From Chamaea fasciata (lineage: Eukaryota > Chordata > Aves > Passeriformes > Sylviidae), in assembly GCA_029207755.1 (NCBI GenBank), contig JARCOQ010000004.1, forward strand, positions 37,949,685 to 38,013,684: a stretch of 64,000 nucleotides of DNA, in the 5' to 3' direction. Every line of letters starts with the position of its first letter. Positions within the stretch are counted from its first letter, which is position 1. The notes beneath the pieces were generated by a model. It did no database searches. It was given only the letters and a program-made list of their open reading frames with translations, and was not told where the DNA came from. Of the stretch, positions 37,725-54,393 are shown in pieces. The translations under genes and the position numbers were made by a program.

Positions 37725-37993
37725 TTATCTGTATATGGGAGGGCCCCTGGGCATTCCTGGATGCATCCCTGGGAGGCATGGATTTCCAGGTGGATAGCCG
37801 GGCAACCCAGGCCTCCTGGGCCCCGGTGGCCTTGTCACAGCTATGGATGGTGGAGGAAGGTTTCCTCCTCGGCCCTGTGGAGGATAGTGGCCATTCAGGA
37901 CAGGGCCAGGATGCTGAAGTGTCTGAGAGGAGCTGGCTTCTTGTGACTGGCCTTTATTCTTTGATCCATTCCCATCCTGTCCTTTCTTGTTGT
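37725..37993 (-). CDS. TMC1: TMC1 last coding exon, Pro/Gly-rich tail
   Basis: The acceptor CATTTCAG is at 37994-38001 and the TAA stop at 37725-37727. The exon completes an Asp codon and encodes 88 residues. First comes a hydrophilic stretch with N-K-K-G-Q-D-G-N-G and Q-E-A-S-S-S-Q, then a Pro/Gly/Arg-rich segment with repeated P-G and P-P. The last residues are G-P-P-I-Y-R. It belongs to TMC1 because its phase fits the preceding exon exactly, not because of similarity to mammalian TMC1, whose tail is much shorter. No domain is recognisable; the tail should be cytosolic and disordered. Confidence 0.8.
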
Positions 37994-38847
37994 CTGAAAT
38001 GTGTTTGGAGGACAGAATTAATAAATGATCATGCAAGTCCAAAGCTCCCTGACAGGGAAATCCAGCAGCAGCCTTACTATCCTAGAGCATAGTAGAAAGT
38101 CTGGGCCTCCCCTTCCCAAACCTGGGGTAATGCACCTTCATGATCTTTGTGCTGTACTTTCCATCCACTTTTTTCTGCAAGGCTCCCATGGGGGGAGGTG
38201 GGCAATTTCTCAGGATGCACTCAGATATGGTCTATCAATGGTGATGAAGGCAGTAAATACACATGGCTCTTACAAACATAGTCATCTCACACCTGGGCTT
38301 CCTTCCAAGGCATGAGGCAGTTTAGTGGCTGCAGGGCATGCGTGCATGATGAGGGAAAGGAAACAGCCAGCAAAATCACTTAAGGAGAAGCTGACACCCA
38401 ACTGCCCCAGCTAAGCTTTCTGGTAAGAGCTACTTACTGTGTTCTCACTACTGGTGAACCTGGCACATGTGACAAATACATTCCTGCGTAGCTCTGGGTC
38501 GACAAAATGCAACAGAAGGGTAAAAGATTCATACTTTGTCTGGTGTGTGATAGATGAGAAGTATCATTAACACTTAGACCAGGCTTTAATTGCTTTTTTC
38601 CAGCAGGACTCTGACTTTCAGTTCATTATAGTTCAGCTCTTTACTTTGGTGCTGCCAGGTATGGAATAATGTTGCAATATTTCTTAAACAAGCAAAAGAA
38701 AGAAATGTGAACTGGAGATTAGGCTCATACTTGCGATTCAGTATTGTGAAGGTGTTTCAGGAGATTATAGCAGAGGAAGCAGTCAAGACAGTGAGGAAGA
38801 CTAGAATCATGAATTCCTCATCGTGAGACATTTAAAACAAATATTAC
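37994..38847 (-). other. TMC1: TMC1 last intron
   Basis: Intron of 854 bases on the - strand, donor GTAATA and acceptor CATTTCAG. No repeat recognised. Confidence 0.75.
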
Positions 38848-38983
38848 CTTTGTTTGGAATGGATTCATCTTGTTTGTCTCCTTTAGGTTTTGCTGGTGGT
38901 GGCTCTGTCTCAAATGGATTTTCCTCTTGTTCATTTGATTTTTGTGCCTTTTGTTTATTTCTTCTTTTATTTTCTTCTGCTTG
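38848..38983 (-). CDS. TMC1: TMC1 exon, charged C-terminal linker
   Basis: This 136-base exon lies between ATCATTAG (acceptor) and GTAATA (donor). It reads Q-A-E-E-N-K-R-R-N-K-Q-K, then Q-E-E-N-P-F-E-T-E-P-P-P-A-K-P-K-G-D, in-window residues 555-599. The composition is strongly charged, basic at first and then acidic and Pro-rich. It continues the lysine-rich helix that follows the last membrane segment. Phase 0 in and phase 1 out fit the neighbours exactly. The residues resemble the end of mammalian TMC1 only at the start. Confidence 0.85.
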
Positions 38984-39078
38984 CTAATGATAGGGAGAAC
39001 GAAGGCATCATTCAGTTACCCAAAAAATTTCTCCAATATTTAGTAAAATGCAAAAAATCAATAATTCTCTATTCTTAC

Positions 39079-39157
39079 ACTTTGTAACTTCTTTTTAAGT
39101 TCCAAGTTAGCTTCCTTGTAGGATTTGGATGTTGCGTTGAGATAATAAATGCTCAGG
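39079..39157 (-). CDS. TMC1: TMC1 exon, end of TM10 and cytosolic helix
   Basis: This 79-base exon completes a split Val codon, then reads L-S-I-Y-Y-L-N-A-T-S-K and A-N-L-E-L-K-K-K-L-Q-S. It matches the human segment that begins L-A-I-Y-Y-L-N-A-T-A-K. The first residues finish transmembrane segment 10 and the rest starts the basic C-terminal helix. The acceptor is AAATTTAG and the donor GTAAGA. The intron to the next exon is only 95 bases (38984-39078). Confidence 0.92.
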
Positions 39158-40712
39158 CTAAATTTAAAAAATAATAGTTTCTTGTTAGGCAATGATTTAA
39201 GTAAAAAGACTCAAAACATTCCTTTAGCAACCATTACAGTTGTGATAATATAAGGCCTGTATCTTTTTCTCATTTATTATGCTTAACCAGTACTAATATT
39301 TTGACAATGAACAATATGCTTCCTTACATTTTGAAGAGGACACTCTTTTTTCAGGGGGGAAAAATGAAAGAAATTTTTCTATCTATCAATATCCTACATT
39401 CAGCCTTACAATATTTAAGAAAGATGTTTCATTAAGCAGTGCTTAACTGAGAAGTGTCTTCTATAGAGTAACTTACGGAAACTAAGTCACATGACACCTT
39501 AAAGATGAGTAAACCATATTTATGAAAACTTCTGAACAAATATAGTAAGCAATCTGAAATACTGTCAAGAAAACAACCAAAATAATTTATTCCTTTCATT
39601 TTTTAAGAGAGTATTTTCATTTTTTAGTGTATGGAATTACAATTGTAACAACTCTGTGAATCAGTTGTTTTCACTATCCTGATTTAATAACAAAAATTCT
39701 GCTATGAAGACTTTAATTGACATAAGCAGTAAATAATTAATCAGCATAAGCTTTTTCCTCTGCTTTGATGGATTTTGCCTTGTATTTTTCCTTTCTTTTT
39801 TTTTTCTTCTATTTATTTTTAGAGTCCCTACCCTTTATAGCTAAAGGTTACAATAGAATATGGCGCTAAGTGGACCTTAGCAAAATTTCATCTCAATATT
39901 TCATATTGCTTATATAAAATCCTCTTGTCATTTCTATTGTATTCTGTAATCTTTTCTATATTTACTTGCAGTTCTGCAACAGGCAGTTAAATCCCAGATT
40001 ATCTCCATATAGAATTAACTTTTAGTTCTGCAGTATGCTAAATAACCCAATATAATAACCCAGTCAAGCAGGTTAAAATGCTTTGAGAAAACAACACTCA
40101 ATAGAATCCTTAAGAGCAAATATTCCAGGGTCATTTTTCTTTACCAGTTACTGAGTCACTCACAAAATACTCTACCAGCCTTACTTCTCAAAGTCTCCCA
40201 AACCCTATCTCACACCCCCATCCCAATATATACAGTCTTCATCAATTAAAGGCTCTGAAGATCAGAGTCACTAAAAGTTACTGAGAATAACTCTGCTCCA
40301 TGGTGTTCATGTTTCTACTGAACTTGCTAAGGATTTATGATGTGCTGTTCTGCATACTGGAAAAACTGATCAATGTCACAGCATTAGAAACTCCCTATGG
40401 GCCTTTTAATAGTTTTCTAAGTATTAAAATAGTTAGAAAATAAATAAGTTAATAAAATTAGTTAGTTAATACAATTAACTAATAGGATTTTAATAGTTTT
40501 CTAACTTTTGTGGCAGGAATATTTTTTAGAAGTATAACTAAACTACAAAGAAAGCCATTGAACACCAAAAAAAAAGAGATATCAAGCTTTCTGCAAACAC
40601 ACATTAAGTATGTTCATGTATTTCCTAGATATTCAGGCAGTGATGATTCTGAGTGGAAGAAACTTAGCAAACCTTAAATACAGCAAGCATTGAGTTAATA
40701 TTCTATACGTAC
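39158..40712 (-). other. TMC1: TMC1 intron, AT-rich
   Basis: Intron of 1555 bases, donor GTACGT on the - strand. It contains a 17-base direct repeat (listed separately) and is otherwise AT-rich without a recognised element. Confidence 0.72.
40404..40504. repeat. 17-bp direct repeat flanking an AT-rich block
   Basis: TTTTAATAGTTTTCTAA occurs exactly at 40404-40420 and 40488-40504. The 67 bases between are nearly pure A/T with many TTAGTTA/TTAATA words. It looks like local slippage or duplication. Confidence 0.75.
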
Positions 40713-40838
40713 ACCATCAGCAATATAAAGGGTAGGATAAGTCCAGGGTTAGAGGCATAACCAAATACCTTCCCAAACCAGGAAGGAAAGTCGTGTTCCA
40801 GAGTTTCTGATATGACTTCAAACATTCTAGTCTTCCCA
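40713..40838 (-). CDS. TMC1: TMC1 exon, TM10
   Basis: This 126-base exon has acceptor TGTTTAATAG and donor GTACGT. It completes the split Ser codon and reads [20 protein letters not shown], then [13 protein letters not shown], in-window residues 486-528. This matches the human G-K-N-R-M-F-E-V segment closely. The hydrophobic end is most of transmembrane segment 10. Confidence 0.95.
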
Positions 40839-48144
<7,306 letters not shown>

Positions 48145-48273
48145 AAATCCATACTCCAAGTCCCAGCACCAGCAGTAATTGAAAAACCTAACAAAGACAG
48201 CTCTCAAAAAATCTCCAATTAGAATTGTGATGTATGTTGTCATCATGTCAGAGACTGTGAGGCGCACAAATTC
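48145..48273 (-). CDS. TMC1: TMC1 exon, TM6
   Basis: This 129-base, 43-codon exon has acceptor TTCTAACAG and donor GTAAGT. It starts E-F-V-R-L-T-V-S-D directly after the C-W-E-T-M-V-G-Q of the preceding exon, reconstituting the TMC family signature. The segment to F-V-R-F is pore-lining transmembrane segment 6, with Asp349 and Thr353 matching mouse Asp528 and Thr532. It ends W-C-W-D-L-E-Y-G-F. Confidence 0.96.
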
Positions 48274-48597
48274 CTGTTAGAACAATATTCTCTTTTAAGA
48301 ATACATTTAAGCAATTAATAGTTACAATAAGAATTAAGCACTGTACTAGATTTGTAATTGTGCTTATCCTGCTTCAACGTGGACAAAACTCTTTATACAT
48401 TCACTGATTCTATAATGTGCCAGAACTACTGCTCCTCATTTTCTGGAGGTATCCTTTGCTCTAATTTGTGTTCATATTATCAGATAAGACTTCCAGGGTA
48501 TGATGAAACTGGGGAAGACTTCCAGCCAAAATCACTCTTGTAACAGAAATCTTTGACTTTAAGGGGATTATATCTATATATATATTAAGGAAAAAAA

Positions 48598-48629
<32 letters not shown>

Positions 48630-49578
48630 AAGTTAGTGCCTTCTTTCTCAAGGAGTTTCAATGTCCAGTGGATATGGAGAGGAAGAAAATCCTCATGCAA
48701 ATCCTCAGGCCTCTACTTTTATTTCAGGCTTTTTTTGTTTCCCCGAAGCCTGCTTTAACAGGCCTTACCCCAACAGCCTAAAAAGCTATTACTCTCCCTA
48801 ATATGAAATTAAAGGTAAAATTATTTCAGTTATGAGTTCTTGGTGTTCTTATTCAGCATGAGTAAAAAGAGAGGGGCTAATTTTTCTGCCTATGTGGTCC
48901 CTGCTGGTGATTTGTTCATTCAGAAGGACAGATTTTCAGAGTGATGGAGGAACGGCAAAATTGATTCTATATTGAATTTGTTGTCATGGTCAAATCAACA
49001 ACAATGTAGTAGGATCAAATAGAGGGAATAGATACGTTAGAAAATTGTTTGGAAACCACATTTTATATTAGTTGGTCAATAAGAATAAACATTCAACTGA
49101 ATCAAGTAAAATATTTGAGCAGATATTCCACTAAACTTTCATTGTTTTTTTTAAATTATTTTGCCTGGCTAAATATAGAGATGCCTTCTCAAAAGAATAC
49201 TGTTGTAAGAGCTGTCCTATATACATGTCCCTTTTGAGCTACTCCTCTGTTTTTTTCAAAATTTGTAGACAAGCAAGGCAAAGATAACATCAGGAAGAGG
49301 AAGATAAATTAAGAGGATAGAGGAAAGGAGTGGGGGAAAAGAAATCCTTTCAATTCTGTCAACTAACAGAAGAAAGAATTTTCTGTTAGGCAGGATACAA
49401 AGAAACTGAAAGAACTTTTAAAAACTCATAGTTCAAGAGAAAGTCACACATTTGCTTCTCCTCACATTTTCTCATGTATATGACAGTTGTTAGCCAAAAT
49501 AATGAGGATTTAAATGTCATACCCTATAAGAGACTCTATGACCTAGTTTCAAATATGAGCTCCAAGCAGCCACATTAC
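48274..49578 (-). other. TMC1: TMC1 intron with long poly-A
   Basis: Intron of 1305 bases, donor GTAATG. It holds a + strand A run at 48591-48631 (listed separately). Nothing else was recognised. Confidence 0.72.
48591..48631. repeat. Poly-A tract (41 bases, one G)
   Basis: A run of A on the + strand interrupted once by G at 48617, preceded by a short TATATA stretch. In the TMC1 transcript this is poly-U. It could be the tail of a retrotransposed copy, but no element body is visible upstream. Confidence 0.9.
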
Positions 49579-49731
49579 CTGTCCTACCATTGTTTCCCAA
49601 CATGGCCCTCTGGGTACATCAGCAGGATCCACCTGTATTGGAGGAGCAGTTGAATTCTCTGGAATAGTACCATTGTACAGACTGGCTTCCCATATTGTCA
49701 TGTTGTATTTGACTATCTTTTCTTCTTCCAA
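49579..49731 (-). CDS. TMC1: TMC1 exon, extracellular loop between TM5 and TM6
   Basis: This 153-base, 51-codon exon starts L-E-E-E-K-I-V-K and ends [15 protein letters not shown], in-window residues 290-340. It contains three N-glycosylation sequons (Asn299, Asn309, Asn315). The TMC signature starts at Cys333. The loop is 6 residues shorter than in mouse, judged by the spacing between pore residues. Acceptor TTTACTTAG, donor GTAATG. Confidence 0.95.
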
Positions 49732-49948
49732 CTAAGTAAAGAAATAAATCAGGGGGAAAAAGTCAGCATGAGGTTGTAACCAACCCTTGAGCTTGTCTAT
49801 TACAAAATTCCCATTACTAGCTTAGGTATGGACATAATTTACAGCACAGAAAAAGGATGTCTTTCTCTGATATGTCTGTGACTGGCTGTAGGTCCTCAAC
49901 GTTGCCCAGATACATCTCAAGCATAGTGAAGGAAAGGAAATATCTTGC
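49732..49948 (-). other. TMC1: TMC1 GC-AG intron of 217 bases
   Basis: The preceding exon ends C-T-C-A-A-G and is followed by GCAAGA rather than GT. The acceptor is TTTACTTAG. The first GT further on that could act as donor would break the frame, whereas GC keeps the protein continuous from D-E-I-N-L-K to L-E-E-E-K. AAG followed by GCAAG is the usual strong context of GC-AG introns. Confidence 0.85.
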
Positions 49949-50128
49949 CTTGAGGTTGATTTCATCCATTAGGGCAATAATGAAAGTGTAGAGATTGCCA
50001 AGAAAAAGAGCAAAAATTCTTCCCAGCTGCCATCTTAAAGCTATTCGAGGGTGGTAATTTTCCAGAGAACTGATTACATCAAATAAAGTTGGACAGAACA
50101 TTCCTAAAAGCGACATAACTGTGTTCAC
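49949..50128 (-). CDS. TMC1: TMC1 exon, TM4 and TM5
   Basis: This 180-base, 60-codon exon has acceptor CCTTCTCAG and a GC donor. It reads [17 protein letters not shown], transmembrane segment 4, where Asn231, Gly238 and Met239 align with mouse Asn404, Gly411 and Met412 (the Beethoven residue). Segment 5 follows, with [12 protein letters not shown] and I-A-L-M-D-E-I-N. Confidence 0.96.
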
Positions 50129-52104
50129 CTGAGAAGGGGGGGAAAGAAGTTTACAGTGAAATGTTAGACATAAATTATTATTCATTTGGGTGAAAAATAA
50201 ATTTCCATTACTACTTTTTATTTGGGTTTTGATTTAATAAAATCCCAAATCCAGTCTGAGTACCACAAGTTAAAATCCACACACCGTCCCAGTCTTCCTA
50301 TTTCCACTAGTATCCTCCACTTCATGACACTAGACAATTGTATCTGAAATGTGTTCTGACAGAACTAGGTACTGCTGATATGAAGAGGGAGATAAAACAT
50401 TTACAATATTAATAGAGAGGAGGAAGGTCAGAGAGAAAAAGTTCTTTTCCACAGAGTCATCAGCAGCCCTTTTTTCAGGAACAGATGACAAAAAATATAC
50501 TTATCATGTATTTCTCTATCACATAATTGCCTGTAAACAATGTTCATCCCCTTAATGAATCTAGTGTAATGAAATTATCTACAAAAGCAGCTTAATACTT
50601 TAATGAAGGATGTCAAATTTTAGATATTGCTACTTACTTTGTATGTAGGAGCTGCATTTTTGTTTACTGTAAGTTGTACCTTAGGTACTGGGATTTTTTT
50701 TCTGATCAAATCCTCAATTCTTATATTAGTGATGTAAAGATAAGAAAATGTGATCCATAAACTAAGAAAAATGTGTGACTTTCACTCAGAAGCCAAATAT
50801 ATTTATGCAATTAAATATTAATATCCAATCAACCAAAGGCAATGTTTTGTACTCACAAATATGTTAATTACCTGTCAATTGGAAAACTTTTTTAGCCAAA
50901 TAATGTCGGTGTTGCTTTACCCACTCTCCTTTAGAGGCACATCTGCTCCAGATCTTAGCTCTGTCACCTTAGAAGTATACTTTTATTACAGATACAAAAG
51001 TAAAACTATGAGCATAAAGACAGATGTTACCTACTTCCCAGATTATAGCATAAACTGATATAACAGCCTTTGGTAGCCCTGTTCTTGTTAGTACAAATTT
51101 GTTACCACACCTTTAAACTGAGAGAGAGTTGAATTCCTCCAAGCTCTGTTGTCTCAGAGCTTGTGCTGCCTTAAATCAAGAAGTTTTGTACACAGTCTTT
51201 CCTTTCCCATCAAACTAAAATGTGATAACAAGACCTTAATCCACTCTCAACAACCCTTTTTTTTTCCTCTGGATTCCAGAGGTGAGTTATTTCATATATC
51301 AATGTTACTTTCTCAGTCAGACTTTGGTGTTGAATATTCTGGATTGATTTTCCTTGTTCCATCATTGCCCATCTCATCAGCTTTATGAGTTTAGCACCTT
51401 TTTGACTTTAAGTCAGGTATGTGCTTTGCACTCTAGCTCAGAAGATAAGCTTGAAGTAACCAACTATTTTTACAACATGCACAGAAGCACTTTTGCTAAG
51501 TAAGTAAAACCTTCCCAGGTTTTCATACAGCACACTGACTTCACGTGCATACTGCACACTGTCACAGCAAACAAAATCACCCTCTTCACTATATACCTCT
51601 ATCAGGCAGGCTGCATCTGCTTTTGAGGAAAGCATTAGGCACAGATTAGGCACAAAAAAAACCTGGCACGGGACTCTTGGAAAGGGCAAGTGGAACTGGA
51701 AGGCATCAGTTTCAACCTGCTGCTACACTGCAGAGTTGTATCCCTGAGGTCCCAAATAACTTTATCTGTGCTCACAGATCAATCACTCTGCTTAGACCAG
51801 TTTCAGGAGAAAAGCGAGAAGAGAGTGGGTTCCCTGAAGAGATCTCATGAATCCACAGAGTGTCTGGAAAACAATCATAAGGGCAAAGAGGAGGAAATGC
51901 AAAAGCCTCAAATAAAAGCTAAATACTAAGGGATATTTGAAAGAAGCAAAGAAGAAATTTGATGAAGAGGCAGAGAGACATAAGCAATTCTTTTGTTAGA
52001 CATTTCCCACCCATACTTAGTGTATTTAAATCACCAGGGGGAAAAAACATGCAAAACAGAGGAACACAGTTTCAAACAACATCTATTATAGAAATAGCAC
52101 GAAC
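50129..52104 (-). other. TMC1: TMC1 intron, no recognised element
   Basis: Intron of 1976 bases, donor GTTCGT, acceptor CCTTCTCAG. Nothing recognised. Confidence 0.72.
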
Positions 52105-52299
52105 TTCATTTCTTTCCCACCACCCGTAGTTCTCCAGACCTTCCAAGGCAAATTGCTGGGATCTTCTGACAACAAAAAAGATGAGGTAGCCACTTCCAGC
52201 AAGAGTGCATAGGGCTAAGAAGTTAGCAAGAACCCTTAGGAATCGAGTCAAATGAATGTTTTCTTCTTTTCGGCTCTCCTGCTCCTCCACGATTGCTTC
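52105..52299 (-). CDS. TMC1: TMC1 exon, TM3
   Basis: This 195-base, 65-codon exon starts E-A-I-V-E-E-Q-E at the TGCAG acceptor; an alternative AG five bases upstream would break the frame. A hydrophobic segment at about in-window 184-208, including L-A-G-S-G-Y-L-I, is transmembrane segment 3. The exon ends G-W-W-E-R-N-E, matching the conserved G-W-W-E-K-N-E of mammals. Donor GTTCGT is non-consensus at position 3. Confidence 0.95.
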
Positions 52300-54248
52300 C
52301 TGCACTTGTTAGAAAGAAAAGAATAGTATGAATACTTTAATGGTCAAGGCCCCACATTCCTTCCACAATTGTTATAAGACAGTTAAATGAATTACAAAGG
52401 TGCAAATGGACACCTGGGGTTCATGTTTTGAGATGAATGTATGTTATCTCATAAAATCTTATTCAGGTCCCAGCAGATTCTGGAGTTTTGGCTCCCCAGC
52501 ATTTCCTTTGCCCTAGTTGAGTGTGTCCCCAATGAGTCTTGTTACATTTGTACTTATGTGTCAGCAAAACCCAGCATGTTCTTTCAGCTTGCAAGGTGAT
52601 ACGAGGCTGAGTGATACAGCAGGATAAATGTCTGTTAGAAAAGGAAATGTGCATTTGTGAGAAAAGAGGAAAATGTTTTACTCTGAAAGTCAGAAACACA
52701 GAAAGAACGAAAAGACAGTTGAGATGTAGGAATCCCAAAAAATTTGGACAGTGCAGAGCTTCAGACTGCAGAACAAAACGTTTTCCCCACATTCACCCTT
52801 GACAATAACTGATAAGATCAAGACTCTGAGCCAACTATAATCTCCAGTTTTTACTTTTGCCAGGTGAAAGAGGTTTTGGTCAGGAGTGCCCTCATGGAAG
52901 GAAGTTCTGTTACAGCTTCTGACTTTGGTATAAAGATCAGTTGCCCAGAGAGGAAGCTGAACTGCATCATAATAATTGCCTTTCATGGCCCTGCTCCTTT
53001 TACAGTATGTGTTTTGTCACATAAAGGACAGGAGACTGCAGCAGCCTTCAAACAAAACTCTCCCATGACCTCACCCAAGCCAAGACTTCACTTTTTCCTT
53101 CTGAGATTCCTTGCTTGTCTGCAGAATTACAGTAAAACTTCATGAGTTTATTTCTCAAAATTAAGCCTTTTTCTTGAGTGATTTGTATTCTTTCCCAAAT
53201 AGCTTTCAGTATTCTGCTATTAGTAGGCAGACAGGGAAGCTCATCCAGATTCAGTGCTTTCAATCAGTATTTCTCCAGAATTTGCTTTCTTGGAATCTTC
53301 TTTTGATGACTTACGCTTGAGGGCAGCTCTCTGTTACGCCTGTAGCTGAGGAGGCAGGCAGGGTGAGGGGGTGTGGTGGCTGGACCACTGCTGTGAACAG
53401 GAAAGGTGCAGCTGAGCAGAGCAGCTGCTGCTCACATTTGTCAGTGTGACTGCAAGCCTAGCACCTTTTTCATTGCCTCATAACATTTCACCTGTGTATT
53501 CCCTGTACATTATTACATCCAAAATCAAATTTTCCTTTGCATGCTGCACTGGTGTGTCCCAAACACCCTACAGCACAAACATGTTTTTTATCATTCAACA
53601 TACAGAATAAATCCCCTCCACTGTTTTCACAGCCCTGCATCTTACTTCTTGTCCCAAATTTCTTACACAATTAGTCTTGAAATCAACATACCTTACACAC
53701 TGGAAAGAGGCCTAAAAGCATTGCCTTGCAAATTGGGCTATATTTTGTAAATAATTTGAAAACAAAAACACTGAAAAGCAAGTATAAACTCAAAATTCTG
53801 AGGCCAGTTCTTCTGATAAATAGCCCTCTGCAGTTTATTCTATTACTTTGTCTTATTATATCTCTTCTCTGTTTCAAGAGAAGTTGACAATGTGAGGTTG
53901 GCAAAAGGGGATCAACATTTTAAAAAAGTAAGTTTTTCAGATAAACACCATAGAAACTGGAAGCTATCAGAGATGAGGAAAAGGAAAATACTATTTTTAC
54001 AGTAGAATCAGCTTTCTAAAACTGGTACTGTCAGCACAGAGGACACAAACTTGGTAATGCTATTTCTTTCACAATTAAAAAGAAAAAATCTGATGGCAAA
54101 ACACAGAGAGCCAGAAGGGTGTACAGATGCCAACCTGAGTGCACGTTTCTGAGCCCCAGCATACCAAACTCTTGACCATAATTCAGTCTGATTCACACCA
54201 GCGTGAAAACCAAATCAGGTCGCCTCTCCTTAGTAAACTCTGTTTTAC
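52300..54248 (-). other. TMC1: TMC1 intron, no recognised element
   Basis: Intron of 1949 bases, donor GTAAAA, acceptor ACAAGTGCAG. The stretch 53330-53420 is less AT-rich. No repeat family was recognised. Confidence 0.7.
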
Positions 54249-54393
54249 CTTAAAGCTTGTTGTGATGGAGGCAAACTTATTATCTGCTGTCTCAGGATTG
54301 CCAATCAGGTAGTCCCAGCTTGTGAACATTTTCCAGCTGAAATTAAAGCTAGTGTCATCTCCGCCACCATCATCATTTGCATTCTTTGCCATT
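54249..54393 (-). CDS. TMC1: TMC1 exon, cytosolic loop between TM2 and TM3
   Basis: This 145-base exon completes a Thr codon, then reads [13 protein letters not shown] and [20 protein letters not shown]. The F-S-W-K-x-F-T-x-W-D-Y-L-I-G segment is a hallmark of the TMC family. Acceptor TTTTTTGTAG, donor GTAAAA, phase 0 out. Confidence 0.96.

Noticed and set aside
37706..38092. 128-codon + strand open frame over the TMC1 tail exon
   Set aside because: It is the complement of the TMC1 last exon, whose frame is fixed by splice phases.
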